Assembly (NCBI GenBank): GCA_002633315.1
Contig: NWBN01000017.1
Span: forward strand, 1 to 55,067
From: Bacteroidales bacterium Phil6
Lineage (GTDB): Bacteria > Bacteroidota > Bacteroidia > Bacteroidales > F082
Reading direction: 5' to 3'
Length of the DNA stretch: 55,067 bases
Below are positions 27,193 through 36,916 of this stretch, in pieces. A program made the position numbers and the translations under genes. The notes under the pieces are model-generated. The model saw nothing but the letters and a program-made list of their open reading frames with translations. It searched no databases and was not told where the DNA came from. Numbering within the stretch: position 1 is the first letter of the stretch; the number at the start of each line of letters is the position of its first letter.

Positions 27193-28218
27193 ATGAATGA
27201 ATATATTTTAGCCATAGAATCGTCATGCGACGACACCTCAGCAGCAGTGTTAAGAGGTACTACAGTATTATCAAATGTCATTGCAAATCAAGAAGTTCAC
27301 CGTCAATACGGTGGAGTTATTCCTGAACTTGCATCACGTGCACATCAGCAAAACATAATACCTGTCGTCGATGCTGCCTTAAAGCAAGCAAATATACAAA
27401 AAAAACAAATAAATGCAATAGCATTTACACGTGGACCGGGACTTTTAGGTTCATTATTAGTAGGTACTTCATTTTCAAAGGCTTTCGCTCTTGCAATGAA
27501 CATTCCCATGATAGAAGTAAACCATACAAACGGCCATGTTCTGGCATTGTTTGCACAAGATGAGGAAACTGTCAGGACACCTTCGTTTCCGTTTCTATGT
27601 CTCACAGTATCAGGAGGTCACACTCAGATTATGAAAGTCAATGATTATTTCGACATGGAAATCATAGGCAAGACCATAGACGATGCTGCAGGAGAGGCTT
27701 TCGACAAGACGGCAAAAATAATGGGACTTCCATATCCGGGAGGTCCTGTCATCGACAAGTTGGCAAAAGAAGGCAATGCCGACAGATTTCATTTCAGCAA
27801 GCCTCACATACCCGGTTATGATTATAGTTTCAGCGGATTGAAAACGAGTTTTCTCTATTTCTTGCGCGACAATCTGAAAAATGATGTGAATTTCACAGAG
27901 AACAACAAAGCCGACCTGTGTGCTTCAATACAAAAAGAAATCATTGACACTCTGATGAACAAACTTGTAAAGGCTGCAAAAGACACAGGTATCAGACAAG
28001 TAGCCATAGCCGGCGGAGTGTCGGCCAACTCATCACTTCAAAAAGCCATGCTCGATGCCGGTGAACGTTATCATTTGGATGTCTTCATCCCTAAATTCAA
28101 GTTCAGCACCGACAACGCCGCCATGATAGGTGTTGCCGGTTATCTGAAATACCAAAGAGGCGAATTTGCTTCCCAAGACCTGACACCATACGCAAGAACA
28201 TCATCAAAAGAATTATAG
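27193..28218 (+). CDS. tsaD: tRNA N6-adenosine threonylcarbamoyltransferase TsaD
   Basis: 341 residues from ATG at 27193; the frame is open further upstream but that part overlaps tamB. It has the ASKHA fold: 'LAIESSCDDTSAAV' phosphate motif at the N-terminus, metal ligands in NHTNGHVLA (~112-117), 'SGGHTQIM' (~137), 'GEAFDKTAKIMGLPYPGG' (~168) and 'IAGGVSANSSL' (~273) with 'STDNAAMIG' Asp near 302. It transfers the threonylcarbamoyl group to A37 of ANN-decoding tRNAs with TsaB and TsaE, which are not in this window. It forms an operon with dgt (2-bp gap). Confidence 0.96.
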   Translation: MNEYILAIESSCDDTSAAVLRGTTVLSNVIANQEVHRQYGGVIPELASRAHQQNIIPVVDAALKQANIQKKQINAIAFTRGPGLLGSLLVGTSFSKAFALAMNIPMIEVNHTNGHVLALFAQDEETVRTPSFPFLCLTVSGGHTQIMKVNDYFDMEIIGKTIDDAAGEAFDKTAKIMGLPYPGGPVIDKLAKEGNADRFHFSKPHIPGYDYSFSGLKTSFLYFLRDNLKNDVNFTENNKADLCASIQKEIIDTLMNKLVKAAKDTGIRQVAIAGGVSANSSLQKAMLDAGERYHLDVFIPKFKFSTDNAAMIGVAGYLKYQRGEFASQDLTPYARTSSKEL

Positions 28219-28220
28219 AT

Positions 28221-29540
28221 ATGGAATGGAACAAACTGCTGTCACAAAAAAGAGAATCTTCTGCACATAAAACAGCTGACATACGCAATAATTTCCAGCG
28301 AGACTACGACAGAATAATATTTTCCAATGTGTTCAGACGACTTCAAAACAAGACTCAGGTTTTTCCACTGCCCGGCACTAAATTAGTACACAACAGGCTG
28401 ACACACAGTCTCGAAGTGGCAAGTGTAGGGCGTTCCATTGCAAGGGTGGTACTGAAGAAGTTGTCCGACAAGACCGACAGTGAAACCCTGAATCTGTTGA
28501 ATGACATCGACATCATTGTGTCTTCAGCCTGTTTGGCACACGACCTCGGCAATCCGCCTTTCGGTCATTCCGGAGAGGAAACGATAAGCAGTTATTTTAA
28601 GGAAGGAGCAGGCAAAGAACTCGCCACGGAAATACCGGAAAACCAATGGAGCGACCTCATTGCCTTTGAAGGCAACGCCAATGCTTTCCGTCAACTGACA
28701 CATCAGTTCAAGGGAAGACGTGCCGGCGGCATGTCATTGACATTCGCCACTTTGGCGACATTGATAAAATATCCCTACCCTTCTTTCAACAAAGGAACAA
28801 GAAAAAAATACAACGTCTTCAACTCCGAGATAGACACTTTTGTATCTGTAATGGAAGAATGCGAGGTGCCAAGACTCTCGGCTGAACCTATTTATGCCCG
28901 CCATCCTCTCTCATATATGATGGAAGCTGCCGACGATATATGTTACCTCATCCTCGATATGGAAGACGCACACAAAAGAGATATCATATCCACAGAAGAT
29001 ACCACGAAATTTTTCTCTGATTTTTTCGACCTTGAAAAAGAAAAATGGTTTTTTGAAAGAAGAAATGAGATATTTGACATAGTAACGGATAAGAACGAAA
29101 GACTCGCATTTCTGCGCGCCATGGTGATTAATAAATTAGTTGATTGTGTATCAAACGTTTATGTGGATAACTACGAAAATATCATGAATGGATGTTTTGA
29201 TAAAAGTCTTATCGCTCATCTGCCGGAGCATGAGTTGAAAGCAATGAATGAGTGCAGGGAATTTTCCGCCAAATACATCTACAAGCATCCTTCAGTAGTA
29301 AAAATAGAATTGACGGGTTTTAACGTAATAGGCGATCTTTTGAACAGTTTCGTCGAAGCCATAAGATTTCCCGAAAAGACATACAACAAAAAGCTGTTGT
29401 CCATCATTCCGGAACAATTCATGACAGAAAAAAACGACATGTATTCAAGACTTCAAGTGGTATTAGATTATATCTCGAACATGACAGACATATATGCCGT
29501 ACAACTTTACAAAGATCTGCACGGCATGAACCAAAATTAA
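28221..29540 (+). CDS. dgt: Deoxyguanosinetriphosphate triphosphohydrolase-like protein
   Basis: 439 residues, an HD-domain dNTPase. Motifs are 'NVFRRLQNKTQVFPL' (~36-50), 'HNRLTHSLEVASVGRSI' (first His, ~58), 'ACLAHDLGNPPFGHSGE' (HD pair, ~103-119), 'ISYMMEAADDICYLILDMED'-like segment with the last Asp (~230), and a long helical C-terminus. It hydrolyses dNTPs, classically dGTP, to nucleoside and triphosphate, controlling dNTP pools. The ATG is 2 nt after the tsaD stop, so the two are probably translationally coupled. The class without the extended E. coli insert fits the bacterial 'dGTPase-like' branch, so substrate range is uncertain. Confidence 0.93.
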   Translation: MEWNKLLSQKRESSAHKTADIRNNFQRDYDRIIFSNVFRRLQNKTQVFPLPGTKLVHNRLTHSLEVASVGRSIARVVLKKLSDKTDSETLNLLNDIDIIVSSACLAHDLGNPPFGHSGEETISSYFKEGAGKELATEIPENQWSDLIAFEGNANAFRQLTHQFKGRRAGGMSLTFATLATLIKYPYPSFNKGTRKKYNVFNSEIDTFVSVMEECEVPRLSAEPIYARHPLSYMMEAADDICYLILDMEDAHKRDIISTEDTTKFFSDFFDLEKEKWFFERRNEIFDIVTDKNERLAFLRAMVINKLVDCVSNVYVDNYENIMNGCFDKSLIAHLPEHELKAMNECREFSAKYIYKHPSVVKIELTGFNVIGDLLNSFVEAIRFPEKTYNKKLLSIIPEQFMTEKNDMYSRLQVVLDYISNMTDIYAVQLYKDLHGMNQN

Positions 29541-29645
29541 GGAATAAATATATTATTTCAACTTATTATTGAGTTATAAGAAATAAAATATTAAGACTCT
29601 CGAACACACAAGCATAATATCATTATCGAATTTACGTCACTGCAT

Positions 29646-31349
29646 TCAATCATCAGTAATCTTCTCACCGAGCAAGATTCCGGAAACCATCCAATGACTA
29701 AAACTGCCGCCTTCATCTTCGCCCTGCGGAATAGCTATAGTAATTGTATGTTTACCGGGTTCAAGGTCTTTAAGGTCGAAATAAACAGGCTGTGCAGCTG
29801 TGCCGGGGCACCAGCCGGAGCGAGACAAATCGGAGGATGAGACACCATTCCAGAAATTACCCGACACCGGATTGTATTCTCTGTAAGTGGCGCAGTCACA
29901 ACGCCATGGCGTATATGTAAACTTGACATCATCATCAATGATGATGGTATTCTCCTTAGGATTGAACTCATCGCCATTATCCCAACCTCCATGACCTGTA
30001 CTTATATATCTCAATCTTACATTCCTCACATCAGCAGGCAATTCGAAAGTCACTGTAAGACTGTCGGTAAGAAACAACTTGCCATAGTTTTGTCCCGCCA
30101 TTTCCATGACATTGCAAGTGTTGAACAAGGGAAGGCTCCAAGCCTTATTGCCACTGACATCCCCGCTGTAATCCTGTGGATAGGCAAGAATATCCATACT
30201 CAATTTATGTCCACCGCCGTCATAATTGCCAATGAAAGCCCCAATCAGCACATCGCCTCTCAAACGGTCACACAATTCTGTAATCTCCTGTTTATAATGT
30301 GCCTCATCCTGCCATGTCATCCCATCCATACTGACATAATCATTATAATGCTTTACACCGAAAGGAGTAAAAAAACGCACCAACTCGACCACCGGCATAT
30401 AATTGTCTTCCAATCTCATTCCATAATATGTTTCTTCTCTTCTATCTATAAGATTAGGAAGTACTTGAATACTATCAATTAAAGCATTGGTTAAAGATAA
30501 TTCCCTATCTTCCGGAATAACAAAAACAGAAGCCGTTCTGTCGTAAGCATCGCCGTTGGAACGTTGATGTATGTCGGCAAAAAACTGATAATGTTCCGGA
30601 AGTTCCGGAATATGAAGCCTTTTCAGCACGAGAGTACCATAAGCAAAATGTATCACTGTATCAAAAGGTATCTCGCCTTCAAAATTTTCAATATCGGCAA
30701 AATTGATTTGCACGTCGTCAAAAACGGGGATGCGCACCACAAGTTTTTCCTTTCTGACATTGTCGAGTTCTCTTGGCGTCATGCGAACACCGAGTTTTTC
30801 AGGTATTATTACAGTATTTTTAAGTTTTTTATCCTTGTTTACATAGCGAAGATCCGTCACTCTGTTGCCATTAATCATCTGACGAACCATCACGCCGTCG
30901 AGAACACCGCGACCCACTGCAGGCATAGCGTCAAACCCATACTTGTCCGTCATCCAAACTTCTATAGTGTTTGAATTTATAACAGTCTGATATTTAGCGC
31001 ATTTACACCCATTAACTTCATCTGTTCCTTTAAGTTCAAAAATCACCTTGTCATTATGCAGAGAATAAGCTGTGAAATACGACTCATCACCGGGATAATT
31101 GACCTGTATATAAGCAGAATCCCTGTCATAGTCAACAAATGTATAATCCGTTGAGACACCATTTATCAAGACGCCTTCAAAATCATCGACAGCAACGATT
31201 TTCAATTGTCGTGCATTTCTGTAAACCTCAGTCAAGATGGTATCTCCACTCTCGGAGCCGAGCAAATATGAATGATAAACAAGTTTCTGTTGTGAAAACA
31301 ACTCACTCGTCATCATCATGACAAACAATATCATTAAACAACGTTTCAT
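29646..31349 (-). CDS. Secreted peptide-N-glycosidase F-type N-glycanase (two-domain plus bowl-like N-domain)
   Basis: 567 residues from ATG at 31349; the ATG at 31364 lies inside a -7 box (31362-31369) and is rejected. Signal peptide MKRCLMILFVMMMTSELFSQ. Residues ~20-200 form an extra N-terminal domain like the bowl domain of type II PNGases. Then come the PNGase F N-domain (~205-370) and C-domain (~370-560). The C-domain is highly characteristic: 'STGHGGWDNGDEF', 'PWRCDCATYREYNPVSGNFWNG', 'SRSGWCPGTAAQPVY', 'IPQGEDEGGSFSHWMVSG'. The enzyme cleaves the GlcNAc-Asn amide of N-glycoproteins. Secretion suggests attack on host or dietary glycoproteins. No type IX sorting domain is visible. Confidence 0.9.
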   Translation of the reverse strand: MKRCLMILFVMMMTSELFSQQKLVYHSYLLGSESGDTILTEVYRNARQLKIVAVDDFEGVLINGVSTDYTFVDYDRDSAYIQVNYPGDESYFTAYSLHNDKVIFELKGTDEVNGCKCAKYQTVINSNTIEVWMTDKYGFDAMPAVGRGVLDGVMVRQMINGNRVTDLRYVNKDKKLKNTVIIPEKLGVRMTPRELDNVRKEKLVVRIPVFDDVQINFADIENFEGEIPFDTVIHFAYGTLVLKRLHIPELPEHYQFFADIHQRSNGDAYDRTASVFVIPEDRELSLTNALIDSIQVLPNLIDRREETYYGMRLEDNYMPVVELVRFFTPFGVKHYNDYVSMDGMTWQDEAHYKQEITELCDRLRGDVLIGAFIGNYDGGGHKLSMDILAYPQDYSGDVSGNKAWSLPLFNTCNVMEMAGQNYGKLFLTDSLTVTFELPADVRNVRLRYISTGHGGWDNGDEFNPKENTIIIDDDVKFTYTPWRCDCATYREYNPVSGNFWNGVSSSDLSRSGWCPGTAAQPVYFDLKDLEPGKHTITIAIPQGEDEGGSFSHWMVSGILLGEKITDD

Positions 31350-31693
31350 GGCATTTTTTTGCAAAAATAAAAAATTTTACTCTCTCATAAAAAACTATTT
31401 TACATTGCAAATAAAATAAATTAAAAAACTTGACAATATATTTTAAAATATTTTTTATAAAATTATTCATAAAATAACATAATCATTTTAATATCAAACT
31501 AAAAATAACAAGATATTTTATTTTTTTAATAAATAATAAATATCACATTAAGGAACACATTAAAATAATATATTAAAGAGACATGACATCATTTATCGAG
31601 CGATGAAATAGACAAAAATGAAAAATTTAGTTGTAAATTCAGAATATTTTCGCGAATATTGCATATAGAAAAAGAATTAAAACAGTTTTTGTC
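31350..31693. other. Very AT-rich divergent intergenic region
   Basis: 344 bp between the N-glycanase and S9 peptidase genes, dominated by A/T runs. It carries the -7 box of the N-glycanase (31362-31369, TATTTTTG on the minus strand). A TATTTTCG at 31645-31652 could be the -7 element for the peptidase. I see no other structure. Confidence 0.5.
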
Positions 31694-33769
31694 ATGAAGA
31701 GGTTATTTTTTCCATTATTATTGGTTGTCATGATGTTACAGTCGTGCAGTCAAATAATCAACAACAATGCTCCAAAAAGGGAGCATATAAAATTGGAGTC
31801 TGACATTATGACTCCGGAAGTATTATGGTCGATGGGCAGGATTGGCGAGACAGACATTTCGCCGGACGGGAATCGTGTAGTATATACAGTCACCGACTAT
31901 GACATAAAGTCAAACAGCGGACAATCAAGGATTTATGTATCTGATGTCAGCGGTAAGAATGTGAAATGCATTACCAAAGGCAAAGATGGAGAATACAGTC
32001 CATGCTGGCTCGGCAACGACAGGATAGCATTCATGACCGTATTCAACGGGGCAATGCAGCTTTTTGAAGTAGATGCAAAAGGCAGAAACAGAAAACAACT
32101 CACCAACATCGAGGGAGGCATCACAGGTTATAAAGTAAGTCCTGACGGGAATTATCTTGTATATTCTGCTGAAGTAAAGATAAAAGACGACGTACATGAC
32201 ATGTATCCCGATTTGCCGCTTACCACGGCGAGAATCAACAACGATTTGATGTACCGTCACTGGGACACATGGGTTGACACTTACAGTCATCTTTTTGTTG
32301 CCCAAATACCGGAAAAAGGCGTTGTCAGCGAGGGTATGGATATCATGAAAGACGAGCCTTGGGAGTCGCCGGTGAGGCCATGGGGCGGAATGGAACAGGT
32401 TGGCTGGAGCCACGACAGCGGCAGCATACTGTACTGCTGCAGAAAGAAAATCGGAAAGGATTATGCCTTATCGACAAATACCGACATTTATAAATACGAC
32501 ATATCTACCGGCATAACCCAAAACCTTACCGACGGCATGATGGGTTACGACCTTAATTTCACAGTGTCGCCCGATGGCAGCAAGATGGCCTGGGAGAGTA
32601 TGGAACGTGAAGGTTATGAAGCAGACAAAAACCGTCTCTTCGTAATGGACTTCAATACCGGAGAGAAAAAAGACTATACATCCACATTCGACCAGAATGT
32701 CAGCAATCTGACATGGAGCAACGACAGCGAGACCATATATTTCATCAGTGACATACACGGGACAGACCAGATTTACGCCCTGAATCTCAAAAGTGAGACC
32801 ATAAAACAAATCACCAAAGGAACACATAACTTTGTGTCTATTGACGTAGCGGCATTAGGACTTGTTTGCGGAAAACAGTCGATGAGTCATCCTACGGAAT
32901 TGTATTTTGTTGACGCATATTCAGGTGAAGAGACTAAAATCACTACTGTCAACGACAACATTTTCAGTCAGTTGACAATGGGTGTGGTAGAATCACGTTG
33001 GATAAAGACCACTGACAACAAGATGATGCTTGTATGGGTGATATATCCGCCGCATTTCGATCCCACAATGAAATATCCCACGCTTTTATATTGTGAAGGA
33101 GGACCACAGAGTACAGTAAGTCAGTTCTGGTCATACAGATGGAATTTTCAGATGATGGCAGCCAACGACTACATCATCGTTGCGCCAAACCGTCGCGGTT
33201 TGCCCGGTTTCGGACAGGAATGGAACGAAGCCATCAGCGGCGACTACGGAGGACAGTGCATGAAAGATTATCTCTCAGCCATAGATGCCATGGCCAAAGA
33301 GCCTTTTGTAGATGAGACACGGCTCGGTGCTGTTGGTGCGAGTTTCGGAGGATTCTCCGTCTATTGGCTTGCTGGCAACCATGACAACCGTTTCAAAGCG
33401 TTTATCGCCCATGACGGCATGTTCAACCTTGAGGCACAATATCTTGAGACTGACGAGATGTGGTTTGTCAACCGGGACCTCGGCGGTCCTTACTGGGACA
33501 AAGACAATCCTGTCGTACAATGGTCTTACGCCAATTCTCCACATAAATTCGTCGATAAATGGAATACTCCTATCCTTGTGATACACGGCGACAAAGACTA
33601 CCGTATCTGCTACACTCAAGGCATGCAGGCTTACAACGCTGCCGTCCTGCGAGGCATCCCCGCCGAATTTGTTTACTTCCCGGATGAAAACCATTGGGTG
33701 CTTCAACCTCAAAACGGCATACTCTGGCAGAGACGTTTCTTCAACTGGCTCGACACTTATCTGAAATAA
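31694..33769 (+). CDS. S9-family prolyl oligopeptidase, DPP5-like lipoprotein
   Basis: 691 residues. The N-terminus MKRLFFPLLLVVMMLQSCSQ is a lipoprotein signal (acceptor Cys18). A seven-bladed propeller (~40-410; 'DISPDGNRVVYTV', 'SPDGNYLVYS') precedes the alpha/beta hydrolase domain (~430-691) with nucleophile Ser550 in GASFGGFS, Asp635 (or 633) in HGDKDYR and His667 in DENHW. The arrangement and length match Porphyromonas dipeptidyl-peptidase 5 (S9C). It would release dipeptides from oligopeptides in the periplasm, feeding amino-acid fermentation. DPP4 and acylaminoacyl peptidase are alternatives; the DPP4 double-Glu motif is not evident. Confidence 0.9.
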   Translation: MKRLFFPLLLVVMMLQSCSQIINNNAPKREHIKLESDIMTPEVLWSMGRIGETDISPDGNRVVYTVTDYDIKSNSGQSRIYVSDVSGKNVKCITKGKDGEYSPCWLGNDRIAFMTVFNGAMQLFEVDAKGRNRKQLTNIEGGITGYKVSPDGNYLVYSAEVKIKDDVHDMYPDLPLTTARINNDLMYRHWDTWVDTYSHLFVAQIPEKGVVSEGMDIMKDEPWESPVRPWGGMEQVGWSHDSGSILYCCRKKIGKDYALSTNTDIYKYDISTGITQNLTDGMMGYDLNFTVSPDGSKMAWESMEREGYEADKNRLFVMDFNTGEKKDYTSTFDQNVSNLTWSNDSETIYFISDIHGTDQIYALNLKSETIKQITKGTHNFVSIDVAALGLVCGKQSMSHPTELYFVDAYSGEETKITTVNDNIFSQLTMGVVESRWIKTTDNKMMLVWVIYPPHFDPTMKYPTLLYCEGGPQSTVSQFWSYRWNFQMMAANDYIIVAPNRRGLPGFGQEWNEAISGDYGGQCMKDYLSAIDAMAKEPFVDETRLGAVGASFGGFSVYWLAGNHDNRFKAFIAHDGMFNLEAQYLETDEMWFVNRDLGGPYWDKDNPVVQWSYANSPHKFVDKWNTPILVIHGDKDYRICYTQGMQAYNAAVLRGIPAEFVYFPDENHWVLQPQNGILWQRRFFNWLDTYLK

Positions 33770-33777
33770 GAATATTT

Positions 33778-34830
33778 TTACTCGTTCAATCCGTATTTCT
33801 TCAACATCGTAAACCATTGCGGCGACTCGACAATTGCAAGTAAATACGGATTGATTTTTTGTATCAGCAAAGGATTGGGAGATGTAAAACAATAATATTC
33901 CCTGTTATTAGGCAAGTCCGTGATCATCAAAGACGCCACATCCTTGGCATCCTGCTTTGCCAAAAAATATGCCAACGAAGCATTCTCATCGACGAAAGCA
34001 TCTATATATCCTTTCAGAAGATATCCCACTCCATCTCCAACATCCTGAAACTCGACAGTCATTATCCCCTTATGATTAAGATAGACGCTTGTATTGCTGT
34101 CTTTCAGGCAACCTACTTTCATTTTATGCAAATCAGCGAAACTATTGACATTGTTGTAAATCTTTCTTGCTGTGAGTTCAGATGAGGCTGCTGCGGTAAA
34201 ACCGCTCACCACGAGAACCGAGGCAAGCATCCATACTGCGGCAATCATGCGACCGGAGCCTGTTGCCGGCACCTTGTCGCCATAACCTACGGTAGTCATG
34301 GTGACCCACGACCACCAAAGACCGTCTCCCATACCTTTGAACTTGGCCGGAAACTCATTGTTGCTCTTTCTCTCAACAATCCATACAAGAAAACCGACCA
34401 CCATATTCAATACAACAAGAAAAACTATCATTTTCAGGAAATTGACAGAAAAAAGATTCTCGAAAAAGGCGACCCATGGAGAAACAGTCTTTTTGACAGT
34501 GGCGACAGCCATGGCAGATATATAAAAAGGCTCGGACGAGAAGTCATCATTCCATGTATCGGACATCGCAACCAAAGGAGCAACAGAAAGATTCATCTTG
34601 CGCAAAGCTATATCATGTTCTCCATTGTCTTTCATTACTACTGTATATTTTATTGATAATGAATCGGCAACAGCATCCCACAACTCCAATGACAAGCCTT
34701 TTGCGACACCGTCATCTACAATCACGAAAGGAGGGTCTTCATCTATACCGAAAACCAAATTGTCTTCTTTGGCATCAGCCTGCAAATTACATACCAATAA
34801 AACAGAAAGAATAAGATAAATAAACTTCAT
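33778..34830 (-). CDS. GluR0-like ligand-gated potassium channel (prokaryotic ionotropic glutamate receptor)
   Basis: 350 residues from ATG at 34830, which gives a signal peptide (MKFIYLILSVLLVCNLQADA); an in-frame ATG at 34914 overlaps the upstream gene. The order is: S1 half of a type 3 solute-binding domain (~22-115, 'LVFGIDEDPPFVIVDDGVAKGLSLELWDAVA'), TM1 (~132-152), a pore loop with the K+ selectivity sequence TTVGYGD (179-185), TM2 (~192-212, MIAAVWMLASVLVVSGFTAA), then the S2 half (~220-350). That is the exact S1-TM-P-TM-S2 layout of Synechocystis GluR0. It should conduct K+ when an amino acid binds outside. Ligand identity is unknown. Confidence 0.9.
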   Translation of the reverse strand: MKFIYLILSVLLVCNLQADAKEDNLVFGIDEDPPFVIVDDGVAKGLSLELWDAVADSLSIKYTVVMKDNGEHDIALRKMNLSVAPLVAMSDTWNDDFSSEPFYISAMAVATVKKTVSPWVAFFENLFSVNFLKMIVFLVVLNMVVGFLVWIVERKSNNEFPAKFKGMGDGLWWSWVTMTTVGYGDKVPATGSGRMIAAVWMLASVLVVSGFTAAASSELTARKIYNNVNSFADLHKMKVGCLKDSNTSVYLNHKGIMTVEFQDVGDGVGYLLKGYIDAFVDENASLAYFLAKQDAKDVASLMITDLPNNREYYCFTSPNPLLIQKINPYLLAIVESPQWFTMLKKYGLNE

Positions 34831-34885
34831 AACATTTTTTATGAATAACAAAAATCGATTCATGCAGTTTGACAAAAACAGTATT

Positions 34886-35635
34886 TTATTTAAAAACAGT
34901 GTTGTTATTCTCAAGCAATATGCGTAACCGGTCTATCTGTTCAGTATTAAGTCTAATGCGAGATATCCAGTTCAGGAAAACTTTGAGATTATGTATATCG
35001 GATGCTACAAAAGTATAAATATCATTATCAAGCAGGTGCAATGCCTTTTTCTTCACCGACAAACCATAATAACCTGATAATGAAAGTATATTCAATTGAA
35101 ACAGACAGCCTGTTTTTAGATGTAGCAAGAACAGATCCACATCGTTAAATTTATGAAACTCAGGATGAGCGAGTACAGGAATCTTTCCATCGGAACAGAC
35201 CTGCATCAGTCCATCATGGAAAAAGCTCTCCGGTGTCTTCACAGAAGTTTCCATCAACACGTAGTTGGATTTTCCAAGTGTCATGAAGCCGTCGTTTTTA
35301 TGAGACATAAAACCGTCATCTATTACATACTCTGCAGCCACGTCAAGTTTCATTTTAGTTTTTGTCTGCATTATCGTCCTGTTAAGATGAAAAAACTCCG
35401 CTGTCACTGCCGGTTTTCTGTTATGACTGTACCCTACTGTAAAATGCGGCGTCATTATCATTCTTTTGATGCCGGCTGCTTCAAAACGTCTTATCACATC
35501 CACAGTCTCGCACATCGACTGTACTCCATCATCTATACAAGGCATTATATGTGCATGTATATCAGTTGTCCCGTCGAACAAACCCTCAGGTAATTTCTTT
35601 TTTATCACCTTATCTATGACAAAAACATTTTTCAT
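34886..35635 (-). CDS. CpsB/YwqE-type PHP-family tyrosine phosphatase
   Basis: 249 residues. PHP metal-site motifs: 'TDIHAHIMPCIDDG' (~24-37), 'MTPHF' (~61), 'EYVIDDGF' (~103), 'LAHPEFHKF' (~157) and 'ASDIHN' (~216). In CpsB/CapC/YwqE proteins this site dephosphorylates bacterial tyrosine kinases controlling capsule or exopolysaccharide chain length. The glycosyltransferase gene upstream (192-bp gap) fits a polysaccharide context, but no tyrosine kinase or Wzx/Wzy gene is in the window. Confidence 0.88.
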   Translation of the reverse strand: MKNVFVIDKVIKKKLPEGLFDGTTDIHAHIMPCIDDGVQSMCETVDVIRRFEAAGIKRMIMTPHFTVGYSHNRKPAVTAEFFHLNRTIMQTKTKMKLDVAAEYVIDDGFMSHKNDGFMTLGKSNYVLMETSVKTPESFFHDGLMQVCSDGKIPVLAHPEFHKFNDVDLFLLHLKTGCLFQLNILSLSGYYGLSVKKKALHLLDNDIYTFVASDIHNLKVFLNWISRIRLNTEQIDRLRILLENNNTVFK

Positions 35636-35827
35636 CTTATGATATACAGGACTTTAAAACATATTTTACAACACTTTATCTATAACATGTTACGGTAGAA
35701 TGAAATACGAGCACGATATTCACATCCTATCATAAAAAATAATCATAAATCAAATAATAAAATCCAACAATTTTATCTTCAACAGATTACTTTTGACATG
35801 ACAAGTCAAAACGACAAGAATATTTTG

Positions 35828-36916
35828 TCAATTAACGATATCTTCATAAACATTTTTCATTTTCGTTATATACGAAGAAGCGTTATACTGCACGTTCACC
35901 TCATTTTTCACCACTTCGGCAATGAGACGGGAATTTTCGTTACGCATGACGGCATTAGTCTTTTCTGCAAAATCGTTTACATCGTCGGTTTTATACAGAT
36001 ATGCATATTTCCCGTTATGAGACAATTCCCTTGTAACTTCTGTATCGTTTACGACAACGGGAACACCCAATGACATAGCCTTTATCATGTCAAAACCGAC
36101 ATTATCAGACTTTACGACATATACGAAAACATCAAACTGTTTCATGACACCGTCATAATCTCCCGTGTTAATCAATGTTACATAATCCAAAATACACTTT
36201 TTAAGACAATAAGAAACGCATTCATTATAAAGACCAGAAATATCCTTGTTTCTTCTACCTGCAATAACACAATGAAAGTCACGACCTTTCTTCCAAAGTT
36301 GTCTGACCATTTTGCAGACAAAGAGAAAATCTCTCTCGGCTGTAAAATCACCCACAGTGCCGATGAGATAACAATCCGATGGAAGAAAAAGTTTATCTCT
36401 CAATGACTTTTCTTCTACAGTATCGACTTTGCGTGGAAACAGACAATTGGAAACAAGAAAGTTTTTCTTTTGAGAAATGCCATATCTTGACATGACATTC
36501 TTTCTTTGTGTATCCAAAATGAAGAGAAGAGCATCCGAACGACGTAATAAGCAAGGCACCATCAACTTAAAGACACCATTGACATCCAATGCTTTATCCT
36601 GAAGTGTCAAAACAGTTTTCACCGGCAGACGCCACGATGCCAATTTAGCGAAGATAACATCAGTAATATGTTGTACATGAATGATATTGACTTTGTTTTT
36701 TACAAGAAAAGACCTGAAGCGCACAAGTTCAAAAGGATTATAACAGCACAATTCCGATTTATATAACGGCATGTCAGTTTCAGCATCCGACAGCGGTTTG
36801 GCAGCAAAAACGCCCACAATGTCAAATACGGATTTTTCAGTCTTTCTGACGATCTCCAAGGTCATATTTATTACATCAGGATTATTGTCTTTGCCAAGAA
36901 GATAAACAACGCGCAT
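35828..36916 (-). CDS. Family 4 glycosyltransferase
   Basis: 362 residues, GT-B fold. The N-terminal half has an atypical short glycine loop 'MRVVYLLGKDNNPDVINMTLE' and 'KVNIIHVQHITDVIFAKLAS'. The C-terminal half carries the donor site: 'LIGTVGDFTAERDFLFVCKMV' (~195), 'FHCVIAGRRNKDISG' and the EX7E-like segment 'DVFVYVVKSDNVGFDMIKAMSLGVPVVVNDTEVTRE' (~265-300), where the first Glu of EX7E is replaced by an Asp/Asn-rich sequence. It probably adds a sugar to a surface polysaccharide or lipid from a nucleotide sugar, in the cytoplasm. Acceptor and donor cannot be told. Confidence 0.85.
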   Translation of the reverse strand: MRVVYLLGKDNNPDVINMTLEIVRKTEKSVFDIVGVFAAKPLSDAETDMPLYKSELCCYNPFELVRFRSFLVKNKVNIIHVQHITDVIFAKLASWRLPVKTVLTLQDKALDVNGVFKLMVPCLLRRSDALLFILDTQRKNVMSRYGISQKKNFLVSNCLFPRKVDTVEEKSLRDKLFLPSDCYLIGTVGDFTAERDFLFVCKMVRQLWKKGRDFHCVIAGRRNKDISGLYNECVSYCLKKCILDYVTLINTGDYDGVMKQFDVFVYVVKSDNVGFDMIKAMSLGVPVVVNDTEVTRELSHNGKYAYLYKTDDVNDFAEKTNAVMRNENSRLIAEVVKNEVNVQYNASSYITKMKNVYEDIVN

